Shown: one piece after another, positions 42,491 to 51,260 of the stretch
How positions within the stretch are numbered: the first letter of the stretch is position 1
How the letters are laid out: every line of letters starts with the position of its first letter
Origin: Lysobacter gummosus
Lineage (GTDB): Bacteria > Pseudomonadota > Gammaproteobacteria > Xanthomonadales > Xanthomonadaceae
Length of the DNA: 64,000 nt
Direction of reading: 5' to 3'
Assembly: GCF_001442805.1 (NCBI RefSeq)
Contig: NZ_CP011131.1
Span: 124,001-188,000, forward strand
The notes under the pieces: generated by a model
What the model was told of the DNA's origin: nothing
What the model saw: the letters and a program-made list of their open reading frames with translations, nothing else
The model's database searches: none
Position numbers and translations under genes: made by a program

Positions 42491-43012
42491 ATGAATTTTC
42501 TTTTCAACGCAACACCCCAGGTCGCCGCCGAAATCCTGGAGAAGATCGGCGCGGAGAGCGCGCGCGCTGCGCGATGGTCCCGGCTGTCGAGCGGTGCGCT
42601 CATCAGTTTTGTCGTGTTGCTCCTGTCAGGTCATGTGTTCTCGGTGCCTCATCTCGTTGTGGCCGCGGTTCCGTTGGCTATCGGCTCAGCTGCTCTGCAC
42701 ACCATGTCCATGGGGTGCCTGGGAGGCGTCTACTGGGAGTCCCTCAAAGCGCTGAAGACCGTCCCGGACTATGCGGGAAGCGGGCTGCATTCGCGTGCGA
42801 AGTACGGAACATTGCTGGGCTTCGTCAGTCAGAGCGCGGCCCTCCTGGCCGTGACACTAGGGCAGCTTGCGTTGCTCTTCCCAATGTTGTGGGTTGGCGC
42901 CTTCGGAATGGTCGCGCTCTCGCTGTTCACCGCGCGATACGCATCCAGAACTCGTTCCTTGATCATTAGCTTCAAAGAGTCGAGCCCAAGCACAGGCGCC
43001 GTCTGGCTTTGA
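42491..43012 (+). CDS. Uncharacterised integral membrane protein
   Basis: A 173-residue protein from the ATG at 42491, chosen because GGAG (42481-42484) sits 6 bases before it; another ATG lies four codons upstream. Hydrophobic segments: ALISFVVLLLSGHVFSVPHLVVAAVPLAIGSAAL (probably two), GFVSQSAALLAVTLGQLALLFP and WVGAFGMVALSLFTARYA. No known family recognised. Its place between the DUF4189 gene and the immunity-like lipoprotein/effector pair suggests it belongs to the T4SS-linked island. Confidence 0.7.
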   Translation: MNFLFNATPQVAAEILEKIGAESARAARWSRLSSGALISFVVLLLSGHVFSVPHLVVAAVPLAIGSAALHTMSMGCLGGVYWESLKALKTVPDYAGSGLHSRAKYGTLLGFVSQSAALLAVTLGQLALLFPMLWVGAFGMVALSLFTARYASRTRSLIISFKESSPSTGAVWL

Positions 43013-43089
43013 GCCGGTGCCGACAGGCGAGATGCGACGTTCAGAACCCAGCCCTTCAACCAGCGCCATACGAATCGAGTCAATCGCAG

Positions 43090-43725
43090 ATGAAACCGAA
43101 CGCGCCCCTTGCAGTCCTCGCACTCGTCGCTATGGCAGCGATGCTAACCGGCTGCTCCAACGCGGTCATGGACCCGAAGTACGAGCGCAATCCCAACCCG
43201 CGCCAGAAGTACGTCGTCACGGCAAAGATCGATGGTGCGCCAGGGCCGTTCAAAGGCGCCTCCGTGAACATTCGTTACAAAGTGGGCCCGTCCCAAGAAT
43301 GCATGCCTGACGCTGAGCCCATTTCCGGTCACTCACCCACGCCAGATAGCTTCGACATTAAGCCTTCAGTGCATCGAGCTTCCGAGACCGAATATCGGTT
43401 TGATGTCTACCTGGATGCGATGGCGAGCAAGGACTACTTCGGCAAAGGGATCTGTACGTGGGTGATCGACTACGCCGCTCTCACGCTGCGCCCTACGGGG
43501 GCGCCTGATGAGTACTCGCTCGCAGCCTTCATGAGCCACGCGGAGATTGAGACCGAATTACCTATCTCGATGTATTGGCAGCGGAAGCTGTACGGAACAT
43601 CGCGCCCTCATCCTCAGCCGGTGTCTGAGAGCGCACTCAAGCGAGAAGAGTTCGCGAAATATCGCGACCCTGATCTGTCGGACACTATTTCTGTAACGCT
43701 GCAAGCCAAGGAGCTAAGGCCATGA
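43090..43725 (+). CDS. Lipoprotein, putative immunity protein (X-Tfi) for the adjacent lipase effector
   Basis: A 211-residue predicted lipoprotein: MKPNAPLAVLALVAMAAMLTGC lipobox, then a mature region with KYVVTAKIDGAPGPFKGASVNIRYKVG and two further beta-rich segments. The stop overlaps the ATG of the effector gene by 4 bases. X-T4SS effectors that act in the periplasm or on membranes are typically paired with exported immunity lipoproteins, which is the basis for the proposal. No sequence family is recognised. The upstream in-frame region before 43090 lacks a signal peptide and was left out. Confidence 0.65.
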   Translation: MKPNAPLAVLALVAMAAMLTGCSNAVMDPKYERNPNPRQKYVVTAKIDGAPGPFKGASVNIRYKVGPSQECMPDAEPISGHSPTPDSFDIKPSVHRASETEYRFDVYLDAMASKDYFGKGICTWVIDYAALTLRPTGAPDEYSLAAFMSHAEIETELPISMYWQRKLYGTSRPHPQPVSESALKREEFAKYRDPDLSDTISVTLQAKELRP

Positions 43726-45059
43726 CAATTGGCAGCCAACACTATGCGGAACTATCTGATGCCGCTTACGATATTCCGCCGCCGGACAAAGACGGCAACC
43801 GGGTACTGAATCTCGATGGTGTGAAATACCATGTTCTTGAAGTGGCAGACAACCGGTCCTCTGGCTATCAGGGCGTGGTGTTTCAACGCGAGGGCAGCAA
43901 TGAAATCGTTGTTGCCCATCGTGGCACCGAGTTCACGCGCGAGTTCATCGACGATGTCTTGCGCGCGGACGGCGGAATGGTGGGGCAGCGCGCCAATCAG
44001 CAGGCTCAAGATGCGCTTGAGTTTACTCGTAAGGCTATGGAGCGCGCTGGGGAGCAAGGCGTTCCAATCACGGTAACGGGCCATTCCCTCGGCGGCTGCC
44101 TGGCCCAGGTCACCGCGGCCAAGCTGGGCCTGCAAGGCGAGACCTTCAACGCTTACGGCGCGGCCGACCTGAACATGCGCATCCCCGAAGGCGGCCATCA
44201 AGTCGTCAACCACGTCATGGCCGCCGACTTCGTCAGTTCAGGCAGCCACCACTTCGGCGAGGTACGGGTGTACGCGAGCCGGCACGACATCAATACGCTG
44301 TCGGTCGCGGGCTACGCCAACAACGATGCACGCCTCACCGATGAGCGAAACCTGCCGGTGGCCTTGGCGTCTGGCGCGCTCTCGCACAGCTTGCACAATT
44401 TCCGCGACGCAGGACCCGGGCAGACGAAGGACATCTCGGTGTTGCGCGATCCAGAAACCCGAGTCAACGCCCATCGCTTTGAACCCATGATCGATAAGTT
44501 CCGTGGCGACATTTGGGCCACGCGGGAAGGCGCATCGATCGGGTCGGCCGTCCTGCGTGGGCCGATGGGCATCGCCGAAGAGATCGGGCGGCGCCTGCCC
44601 GAGAAGACGCCCGAAAGCCCGTTCAAGGATGCACACGGTGCAGTGCCTGCGCCGGAGAGCCGTGTACCCGACCCGCGCCATCCTGACCATCCGAACCATT
44701 CGATGCACAGCACCCTCGACGCGGGTGTCGGGCGTGTCTTCGCCGAGCAGGGGCGTCCGCTGGACGCGACCGCCGAGCGCACCACGGCAGCGCTGCTGGT
44801 GAGTTCGCGACTGGCGGGGCTGGAGCAGGTCAACCACGTTGTTCCGGGCCGCAACACGCCGGCCGGAACCGATGTCTTCGCGGTACAGGGCGAACTGCAC
44901 GATCCGGCGCACAAACGCGCCCATGTGAACACCGTGATCGCCGCGCAGATTCCCGTCGAAGTGTCTTTCCAAAAGCTGGCTGCGGCGGACCAACGGGTGG
45001 CTTTGGCTCAAGAACAAAGCCAGGAACAAACCCGAAGCCAAACGCCTCGCACCGTCTAA
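43722..45059 (+). CDS. X-T4SS lipase effector with C-terminal XVIPCD-like domain
   Basis: A 445-residue protein with no signal peptide. Residues 1-230 form a Lipase_3-type alpha/beta hydrolase: EIVVAHRGTEF and the nucleophile elbow VTGHSLGG with S122. From about residue 317 comes DPRHPDHPNHSMHSTLDAGV, then LLVSSRLAGLEQVNHVV and TDVFAVQGELHDPAHKRAHV. This is the layout of the Xanthomonas VirD4-interacting protein conserved domain, and it ends in the usual Gln-rich tail (QEQSQEQTRSQ). It should be recruited by VirD4 and injected into competitor cells to attack membrane lipids. Base composition changes around codon 120: AT-richer before, very GC-rich after. Confidence 0.85.
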   Translation: MTIGSQHYAELSDAAYDIPPPDKDGNRVLNLDGVKYHVLEVADNRSSGYQGVVFQREGSNEIVVAHRGTEFTREFIDDVLRADGGMVGQRANQQAQDALEFTRKAMERAGEQGVPITVTGHSLGGCLAQVTAAKLGLQGETFNAYGAADLNMRIPEGGHQVVNHVMAADFVSSGSHHFGEVRVYASRHDINTLSVAGYANNDARLTDERNLPVALASGALSHSLHNFRDAGPGQTKDISVLRDPETRVNAHRFEPMIDKFRGDIWATREGASIGSAVLRGPMGIAEEIGRRLPEKTPESPFKDAHGAVPAPESRVPDPRHPDHPNHSMHSTLDAGVGRVFAEQGRPLDATAERTTAALLVSSRLAGLEQVNHVVPGRNTPAGTDVFAVQGELHDPAHKRAHVNTVIAAQIPVEVSFQKLAAADQRVALAQEQSQEQTRSQTPRTV

Positions 45060-45222
45060 GTTTCTTCTCCAGCCGACCTCAGCCGCACCGCCCCGCAAGG
45101 GACGGCCAGGAGCGCTTCGTGTTCCGATTTCATTCCTTGCTGTGCATGACGCCACTGCTACGGAACTGGCTGCGCCGGTTATTTCCGCCACGCGCTCGGT
45201 GTGAGTCCGCTCGAGCCGTGGC

Positions 45223-45576
45223 TCAGCGCACGCGCTTCACGTACACCCACGCCTGCCGGCCCGAGGCCAGCGCCGCTTCAACGCGCTGGTAGTCGTCCAC
45301 CTCGTATTCGTCGGCGCGGGCGAGTTCTTCGGCGCTGATGGCGAACACCGTGCCGTCCACGCGATCGGTCGCGTCGCCGCTGGCTTCGACGATGGGGTGA
45401 TAGGACTCGCCGCTGGTCGCGACCACCTGCGGGTCGTCGATCTTGACCATCGTGCGGCGATAACCGAGCAAGGCATCGGCCTCGCCCTGCAAGAGGCGGC
45501 CGAAGGTGGCTTGCTGCACCGACGGCAATTGCAGGGTGCCGTAGGAAAACAGGCGGACGACGAAACTGTCGCTCAT
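45223..45576 (-). CDS. Gamma-glutamylcyclotransferase-like (AIG2) family protein
   Basis: A 117-residue protein, start at 45576 with GGAG 8 bases upstream. The GGCT fold is indicated by RLFSYGTLQLPSVQ, the FAISAEELARADEYEVDDYQR segment with the acidic cluster, and a final WVYVKRVR strand. The family acts on gamma-glutamyl compounds or releases 5-oxoproline. It lies 129 bases downstream of an ATP-grasp ligase gene and near gamma-glutamyltransferase. The 45060-45222 gap shows no feature. Confidence 0.85.
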   Translation of the reverse strand: MSDSFVVRLFSYGTLQLPSVQQATFGRLLQGEADALLGYRRTMVKIDDPQVVATSGESYHPIVEASGDATDRVDGTVFAISAEELARADEYEVDDYQRVEAALASGRQAWVYVKRVR

Positions 45577-45705
45577 GAGCGCTCCATTGCGGTCAGGCCG
45601 CGGCGGCGAAGTCGATGCGACGATACGCGGATCGGGCGCGGGCCGCATCGGCGATCGCGTCATCGCCACGACGCGTACGCCGTGACGATGCGCGGTATCG
45701 CGGAC

Positions 45706-46689
45706 TCAGGCCTCGGCAGCCTCTGGCTTGCGCAATGTCTGCCAGCGTTGCGCCAACTGCGCGGCGAACAAGGTCGCGGCCGGCGGATGCGCGCGCAAGT
45801 GCAGGAACGGCTCGATGAATTCCAGCTCCATGATCCGGAACACGCCCGCGTCCACGACGCCGTCCACGCGCACGTACGCCTGATCGCGATGGCCCAGCTC
45901 GGCCACCGCCTGCAGCGCGCGCTGCGCCGAGGCGAGAATGTGCGGGTTCGGCGCGGTGGCATCGGCGGTGCCGCCGAAATAGGTCTGCACGCGGTAGTCG
46001 TCGCTGCCGGGCTTCTTGAGCACCGCGTGGCTGTAGACGCCGCCGAAGAACAGCAGCGACCACTCGCCTTCCTCGACGATCTGCGGCATGAACGGCTGCA
46101 CCAGATAGTCGAGCTCGCGCGGCAAGCTCGCGAGCGCTTGCTGGAACTCGGCGCTGCCGACGCGGCCGCGCACGGTATGCCAGGCGCCGCCGCTGACGCT
46201 GGGCTTGACCACGACCTCGCCGCTCATCGACGCCAGCGCCGTTTCCAGCTCGACGCCGCGCGCCAGCGTGGTCGGGATGATCGGCACGTCGAGTTTCGCC
46301 AGATCGAGCAGATAGCGCTTGTCGCTGTTCCAGATCAGCAGCGGCAGCGGATTGACGATGACCGTGCCGAGCTCGGCGATGCGCGCGTACCAGCCGAGAA
46401 ACTCGGTGTAGTGCTGGAAATAATCCCAGGTGCTGCGCACCAGCAGCGCATCGAACGCGGACCAGTCCACCGACGGGTCGTTCCACATGCGCGGCGCGGA
46501 CTCGATGCCGTGCGCACGCAGCGCCGCGACCAGGCCGTGGTCGTCGTCATCGACGTCGGGATGGACTTGCGAGGTGACCAGGGCGATGGACAGCGGAGGA
46601 TCGAAGTGCGGCGATTGGATCGGCATGGGTTCGCCCGATACGGCGGTGGGAGAGACGGAAGCGGGAGTGGCAACATTGGACGCAGGCAT
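45706..46689 (-). CDS. ATP-grasp domain protein (RimK/DcsG-like ligase)
   Basis: A 327-residue protein; the start at 46689 has a perfect AAGGAGG. The N-terminal part carries ALVTSQVHPDVDDDD, DALLVRSTWDYFQHYTEFL and NPLPLLIWNSDKRYLLDLA, a signature of uncharacterised ATP-grasp enzymes related to glutathione synthetase and the cycloserine enzyme DcsG. VVVKPSVSGGAWHTV binds ATP, and VRVDGVVDAGVFRIMELEFIEP gives the metal-binding Glu cluster. It ligates or cyclises a carboxylate with ATP; the substrate is unknown. Confidence 0.85.
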   Translation of the reverse strand: MPASNVATPASVSPTAVSGEPMPIQSPHFDPPLSIALVTSQVHPDVDDDDHGLVAALRAHGIESAPRMWNDPSVDWSAFDALLVRSTWDYFQHYTEFLGWYARIAELGTVIVNPLPLLIWNSDKRYLLDLAKLDVPIIPTTLARGVELETALASMSGEVVVKPSVSGGAWHTVRGRVGSAEFQQALASLPRELDYLVQPFMPQIVEEGEWSLLFFGGVYSHAVLKKPGSDDYRVQTYFGGTADATAPNPHILASAQRALQAVAELGHRDQAYVRVDGVVDAGVFRIMELEFIEPFLHLRAHPPAATLFAAQLAQRWQTLRKPEAAEA

Positions 46690-47048
46690 GACGCCTCCTT
46701 GATCGGGAGGGCGCCCTTGCTCGGCATCGCGGATCGAGCGTGGCGGAGCGTGTGGACTCCGTCGCAGCACCCCTCGGTCCGGATCGCGCAGCGGCCGAGG
46801 GCCGGCGGCGCGTGGAATGCATCGCGTTGTGAACGATGCGGAGCCAATGGTTCGACAGGCGGTCGCGATGTGTCAACCCGATTCGGCGCGCAATCGCGGC
46901 GACGGCGCGAAATGGCGAAAGCTTCGCGCGCGGGTTTGGATGGGTGCAAGAATTTGGCGCTGTTTGGATGCGCGCGGGCTTGAGTGTGTTGCGGTGAAGC
47001 GGGCATTCGCGCGGAGATGGGAGACTTCAGCGTCATCCTTCCATAACC
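46690..47048. other. Intergenic region without recognised features
   Basis: Left half of the 664-base gap between the ATP-grasp gene and gamma-glutamyltransferase. I find no coding bias, hairpin or promoter of note; the right half contains two repeat elements. Confidence 0.5.
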
Positions 47049-47158
47049 GTCATTCCCGCGAACGCGGGAATCCAGTGCCTTTCGTGCGAGAACGTTTGAA
47101 GTCGCTCGATGTTCGGTTACGCCGAAGTAAAGCAGAGCCCGCGTTCGCGGGAAGGACT
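47049..47158. repeat. Palindromic repeat (GTCATTCCCGCGAA family), copy 4
   Basis: GTCATTCCCGCGAACGCGGG at the left, a CGATGTTCGG/CCGAAGTAAAGCAGAGCC segment, and GCGTTCGCGGGAAGGAC at the right (one mismatch to the usual GGGAATGAC). Confidence 0.85.
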
Positions 47159-47182
47159 AGCAAGGGCAACGGCAAAAGCGAA

Positions 47183-47213
47183 TCCCCCCTGCCCCCCTTT
47201 TTCAAAGGGGGGA
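47183..47213. repeat. Solo arm of the CCCCCTTTGAAAAAGGGGG family
   Basis: AATCCCCCCTGCCCCCC followed by TTTTTCAAAGGGGGG: one half of the element seen complete at 23791, adjoining the copy-4 palindrome. The remaining bases to 47353 show nothing. Confidence 0.8.
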
Positions 47214-47353
47214 ACTCGCTCTTGAAAGGGAGAACTCAGTCGGGAAGTAGAGACGGCTACGTCGAGCAGTAGAGGTGGCTACGGCATAGAGTGAAACCAA
47301 CAAGTCGCGCCAACGCAAACCGTCAGCGCACTTCCTTGCTTCAACCCGTCACC

Positions 47354-49102
47354 TCAATACCCAGCCGCCTGCCCATCCTTACGCGACTCACTCGCTCCGA
47401 CATACCCGCCGTTGGGATTGACCATGATCGCCTGATACCCGCCATAAGGCCCCAGCGCCGAACGCACGCTGTGTCCGCGCCGCATCAGCTCGCGAATGGT
47501 TTCGTACGGATATCCGGTTTCCAGGTCCACCTCGCCGCCGTCGCTCATCGCCTCCGCCTGCCCGGCCGGATCGGTCGAGCCGTCGTGCTGGATGCGCGGC
47601 GCGTCGCCGGCTTCCTGCAGGTTCATGCCGAAGTCGATCAGGTTCATCAGGATCTGCGCATGGCCCTGCGGCTGCATCGCCCCGCCCATCACGCCGAACG
47701 ACAGCCACGGCTTGCCCTGCCTGGTCACGAACGCGGGAATGATGGTGTGGAACGGGCGCTTGCCGGGGGCGAAGGAATTGGGATGGCCTTCCTTGAGCAC
47801 GAACTGTTCGCCGCGGTCCTGGAAGATGAAGCCCAGCCCCGGCGCCGCCATGCCGCTGCCCATGCCGCGGTAATTGGATTGGATCAGCGACACCATCATG
47901 CCGTCGGCATCGGCCACGGTCATGTAGATGGTGTCGCCCTGGTCGAGCTGCTTGGGCGTGGCCGGCTGTACTTCAAGCAGCGCCTTGTCCATCGAGATCA
48001 GCTTGCGCCGCTGCGCGGCGTACTCCTTGGAGATCAGCCTGGCCACCGGCGAGGACTTTTCGAACGCCGGGTCGGCGTACCAGCGCGCGCGGTCGGCGAA
48101 GGCCAGCTTCTTGGCCTCGGTGAACAAGTGCACGTGTTCGACGCTGCCGAAGCCGTACGACTTCAGGTCGTAGGCTTCCAGAATATTGAGGATCTGCAGG
48201 GCGGCGATGCCCTGGCCGTTGGGCGGCAGTTCCCATAAGTCGTAGCCGCGGTAATTGCTGCTGACCGGCTCGACCCACTCGCCGTGGTGCGAGGCCAGGT
48301 CCTCGTAACTCAGGAACCCGCCGTTGGCCTTGAAGTAGGCGTCGATGGTGCGGGCGATGTCGCCCTTGTAGAACGCGTCGCGGCCGCCCTTGGCGATCTG
48401 TTCCAGCGTGTTGGCCAGATTCGGGTTCCTCCACATCTCGCCCACGCGCGGCGCGCGGCCGTCGATGGTGAACTGCTCCTTGAAGCCGGGCCACTTCGAC
48501 AACTTGGGCACCGAGGCGTTCCAGTAGTAGGCGATCACCTCGTGGACCGGATGGCCTTCGCGGGCGTAGCGGATCGCCGGCGCCAGGTCGTCGGCGATCG
48601 GCTTGCGGCCGAAGCGCTCGTGCAGGGCGAACCAGCCGTCGACCGCGCCGGGCACGGTTACCGGCAGCGGGCCGGTCGGCGGAATTTCCTTGAGGCCGCG
48701 TTTCTGGAACTCGGCCAGGGTCAGCGACTTGGGCGAGCGGCCCGAGCCGTTGTAGCCGTAGAGCTTCTTCGTCTTCGGGTCCCACACGATCGCGAACAGA
48801 TCGCCGCCGACGCCGCTGCCGGTGGGCTCCATCAGCCCGAGCGCGGCATTGGCGGCGATCGCCGCGTCCACCGCGCTGCCGCCGGCCTTCATCACGTCCA
48901 GCGCGATCTGCGTGGTCAACGGATGCGAGGTCGCGGCCATCGCGTGCGGCGCGTAGACCTCGCTGCGGGTGGCGAAGGGTTTGCCGCTGATGCGATCGGC
49001 GGCGCTGGCGGTGGAGGGCAGGGCGAAGACGCAGGCCAGGGCGAGCGCGAGCGGCGCGAGCAACGCCGTGCGGCGACGCGGTGCGGTGTTCGGTGATGAC
49101 AT
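47354..49102 (-). CDS. ggt: Gamma-glutamyltransferase (glutathione hydrolase)
   Basis: A 582-residue periplasmic N-terminal-nucleophile enzyme from the ATG at 49102; signal peptide ALACVFALPSTASA. Large-subunit motifs are HAMAATSHPLTTQIALDVM, GSGVGGDLFAIVWD and PVTVPGAVDGW. The autoprocessing and catalytic threonine is T391 in DQGDTIYMTVAD, followed by GMGSGMAAPGLGFIFQDRG and SFGVMGGAMQPQGHAQIL of the small subunit. It cleaves gamma-glutamyl bonds of glutathione or peptides. Longer in-frame starts would run into the divergent lipase promoter and are rejected. Confidence 0.95.
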   Translation of the reverse strand: MSSPNTAPRRRTALLAPLALALACVFALPSTASAADRISGKPFATRSEVYAPHAMAATSHPLTTQIALDVMKAGGSAVDAAIAANAALGLMEPTGSGVGGDLFAIVWDPKTKKLYGYNGSGRSPKSLTLAEFQKRGLKEIPPTGPLPVTVPGAVDGWFALHERFGRKPIADDLAPAIRYAREGHPVHEVIAYYWNASVPKLSKWPGFKEQFTIDGRAPRVGEMWRNPNLANTLEQIAKGGRDAFYKGDIARTIDAYFKANGGFLSYEDLASHHGEWVEPVSSNYRGYDLWELPPNGQGIAALQILNILEAYDLKSYGFGSVEHVHLFTEAKKLAFADRARWYADPAFEKSSPVARLISKEYAAQRRKLISMDKALLEVQPATPKQLDQGDTIYMTVADADGMMVSLIQSNYRGMGSGMAAPGLGFIFQDRGEQFVLKEGHPNSFAPGKRPFHTIIPAFVTRQGKPWLSFGVMGGAMQPQGHAQILMNLIDFGMNLQEAGDAPRIQHDGSTDPAGQAEAMSDGGEVDLETGYPYETIRELMRRGHSVRSALGPYGGYQAIMVNPNGGYVGASESRKDGQAAGY

Positions 49103-49273
49103 TGCGGGTCTCTCCAGGTGAGCGCCGACGATAGCGCAGGCACGCGCTCGCCCGCGTAGGCCGAAGGTCGAGGTCGGTCGAACATGAATGCGCGCTCCTC
49201 GGGTACGCCCCAGTTGTCGCCTCCGCGTACGGCCGCGTAGGTTCGTGATCAAGCGACCGGGGAGTAGCACCAG

Positions 49274-50251
49274 ATGAGCGTCCAGCTGCAGCCGACCCAG
49301 CTTCAACCCAACTGGCAGAACCCGGCCGAGACGCTGCCGCCGGCGCCGCCGCTGCCGCCGCAGCAGCCCGAGGCCGGCCCGTTCACCCTGGAAGCCAGCT
49401 ATCACCCGCAACTGCTGGGCGTGAACGCGCGGCCGGGGCCGGCGGCGAACGCCGCGCCCGATCCGCTGTCGTTCGATCAGCAACTGCGCGGCAAGGATTC
49501 GCAGCCGATCGACCTGCAGATGGCCGAGCTGTCGCAGGCGGTCTACAACCCCGACACCAAGACCGTCGGCAACTGGACCCGCCTGGACGACGCGCAGCTG
49601 ACCCAGGCCGGCATCGATCCCAAGTCGCTGGAAAATTCCGATACCGGCTTCCGCGCCGGCATCTACAGCGACGGCAACGGCAAGTACGTGGTCGCCTACG
49701 CCGGTTCCAACGATCTGCAGGACTGGATCAACAACGCGCGCCAGGGCATCGGCTGGGATTCCAAGCAGTACGATCAGGCCGTGCAGCTGGCGCGCGACGC
49801 GCAGCAAGCCTTCGGCGAGAACATGGTCATTACCGGGCATTCACTCGGCGGCGGCCTGGCCGCGGCCGCGGCGCTGGCCACCGACACCACCGCGGTGACC
49901 TTCAATGCCGCCGGCGTGCACGACGACACCTTGCGCGGGCTGGGCCTGGACCCGGGAGCGGTCAAGAGCGATGCCGAGAACGGCCAGATCCGCCGTTACA
50001 ACGTCGGCGGCGAAGTCCTGACCGCGGCGCAGGAAGACGTGCCGCTGCTCAACAAGATTCCCGATGCGCCCGGGCACGAGATCACCTTGAAGGATCCGGA
50101 TCCGCCGAAGGCTCCGGACTTCACCTGGAATCCGATCGAGATGGCCAAGCGCACCGCCGAGTACGTGGCCGACAAGGCCAAGCGTCCGGGCGAGCTGCAC
50201 GCCATCGGCCCGCTGATCGAGGCGATGCAGACTCAGCAGCCGTGGAAGTGA
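49274..50251 (+). CDS. Lipase-family protein of tandem lipase-ankyrin cassette 1
   Basis: A 325-residue protein without signal peptide. GGGGAG lies about 11 bases before the ATG. A 75-residue Pro/Gln-rich N-terminal arm leads to an alpha/beta-hydrolase (Lipase_3/DUF2974-like): MAELSQAVYNPDTKTVGNWT, GKYVVAYAGSNDLQDWINN and the elbow ITGHSLGGGLAAAAAL with S190. It then has VTFNAAGVHDDTLRGLGLD and GQIRRYNVGGEVLT. The 45-base gap to a lipoprotein-like ankyrin protein, and a paralogous pair next door, suggest a secreted phospholipase with its immunity partner. No XVIPCD is present, so the export route is unknown. Confidence 0.85.
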   Translation: MSVQLQPTQLQPNWQNPAETLPPAPPLPPQQPEAGPFTLEASYHPQLLGVNARPGPAANAAPDPLSFDQQLRGKDSQPIDLQMAELSQAVYNPDTKTVGNWTRLDDAQLTQAGIDPKSLENSDTGFRAGIYSDGNGKYVVAYAGSNDLQDWINNARQGIGWDSKQYDQAVQLARDAQQAFGENMVITGHSLGGGLAAAAALATDTTAVTFNAAGVHDDTLRGLGLDPGAVKSDAENGQIRRYNVGGEVLTAAQEDVPLLNKIPDAPGHEITLKDPDPPKAPDFTWNPIEMAKRTAEYVADKAKRPGELHAIGPLIEAMQTQQPWK

Positions 50252-50296
50252 CGCGCTTGGCTTGGCAGACCCTGCCGGCGTGGTGACAATCGCCGC

Positions 50297-51031
50297 ATGC
50301 GCGCCGCCACGCTTCCCGCGTTGACGATCCTGTGCCTGGCCCTGGCCGGCGTGGCGTGCCGAGGAGAAGCGATGGACGCCAAACAGGCCTTTCCCGATCC
50401 GCGCAGCGCCGAACTGGCGCAGGCCGCCGCCGACGGCGACGCCGCGCGCGTGCGCAGCCTGGTCCAGGCCGGCGCCGATCCCAATGCGCACGGCGACCGC
50501 GGCGTGAACCTGCTGCAGTACGCGATGCTGGCGCAGAGCCCGCGCGGCCTGCAGGCCCTGCTCGACAACGGCGCCGACCCGTCGCGGCCGGGCATGGGCG
50601 GCAGCACCGCCGTGCACGGCGCGGCGATCGCCAACGATCCGCACTACCTCGACCTGCTGCTGGCGCATCGCGCCGACCCCAACGCGGCCCACGCCGAAAC
50701 CGGCGAAACCCCGTTGGCGGACGCGGCCGGCCCGCGTTACCAGGCCCAGTTCGACGCCTTGCTCAAGGCCGGCGCCGATCCCGGCCGCGCCGACCGCATG
50801 GGCAATACGCCCTTGCATCAGGCGGCCAAGCTCAACGCCTCCGGGCAAGTGCTGTCCCTGCTCAAGGCCGGCGCCGACCCGCGCGCGCGCAACCGCCAGG
50901 GCGCCAGCTTCCAGACCTTTTTGTTCAAGCTGCCCGACGACAAGCTCAACCCGCAGGCGCGCCGCGAGCGCGCGGCGGTGGTGGCGTGGCTGGAGGAGCA
51001 TGAGGTGGAGTTGGAGACGGCTGGGCGCTGA
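50297..51031 (+). CDS. Ankyrin-repeat lipoprotein, cassette 1 (putative immunity)
   Basis: A 244-residue protein. N-terminal signal LPALTILCLALAGVAC ends in a lipobox-like Cys near residue 20. About five ankyrin repeats follow (AAADGDAARVRSLVQAGADPN; GGSTAVHGAAIANDPHYLDLLL; GNTPLHQAAKLNASGQVLSLL). It ends with the family-specific block QGASFQTFLF..LPDDKLNPQARRERAAVVAWL. The predicted periplasmic, membrane-tethered location is what an immunity protein against a periplasm-active lipase would need (inference). Paralogous to the gene at 53229. Confidence 0.82.
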   Translation: MRAATLPALTILCLALAGVACRGEAMDAKQAFPDPRSAELAQAAADGDAARVRSLVQAGADPNAHGDRGVNLLQYAMLAQSPRGLQALLDNGADPSRPGMGGSTAVHGAAIANDPHYLDLLLAHRADPNAAHAETGETPLADAAGPRYQAQFDALLKAGADPGRADRMGNTPLHQAAKLNASGQVLSLLKAGADPRARNRQGASFQTFLFKLPDDKLNPQARRERAAVVAWLEEHEVELETAGR

Positions 51032-51087
51032 GGGGGCATTGCGCTGCGGTGTCTTGTCAGGCGGTCAGTCCCGCGAATCTCCAAGCC

Positions 51088-51260
51088 GTCATTCCCGCGA
51101 AGGCGGGCTCCGCTTTACTTCGGCGTAGCCGAACATCCAGAGCCTTCAGCGCCATCTCACCAAATCGTCAATCCCGCGACTTCAAAGGTTCTCGCACGAA
51201 AGGCCCTGGATGTTCGGCTACGCCGAAGTAAAGCGGAGCCCGCCTTCGCGGGAATGACGG
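51088..51260. repeat. Paired palindromic repeat (GTCATTCCCGCGAA family), copy 5
   Basis: GTCATTCCCGCGAAGGCGGG at the left and CCCGCCTTCGCGGGAATGAC at the right, with CTTTACTTCGGCGTAGCCGA/TCGGCTACGCCGAAGTAAAG arms. It runs into a 38-base tandem repeat on its right. Confidence 0.9.
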
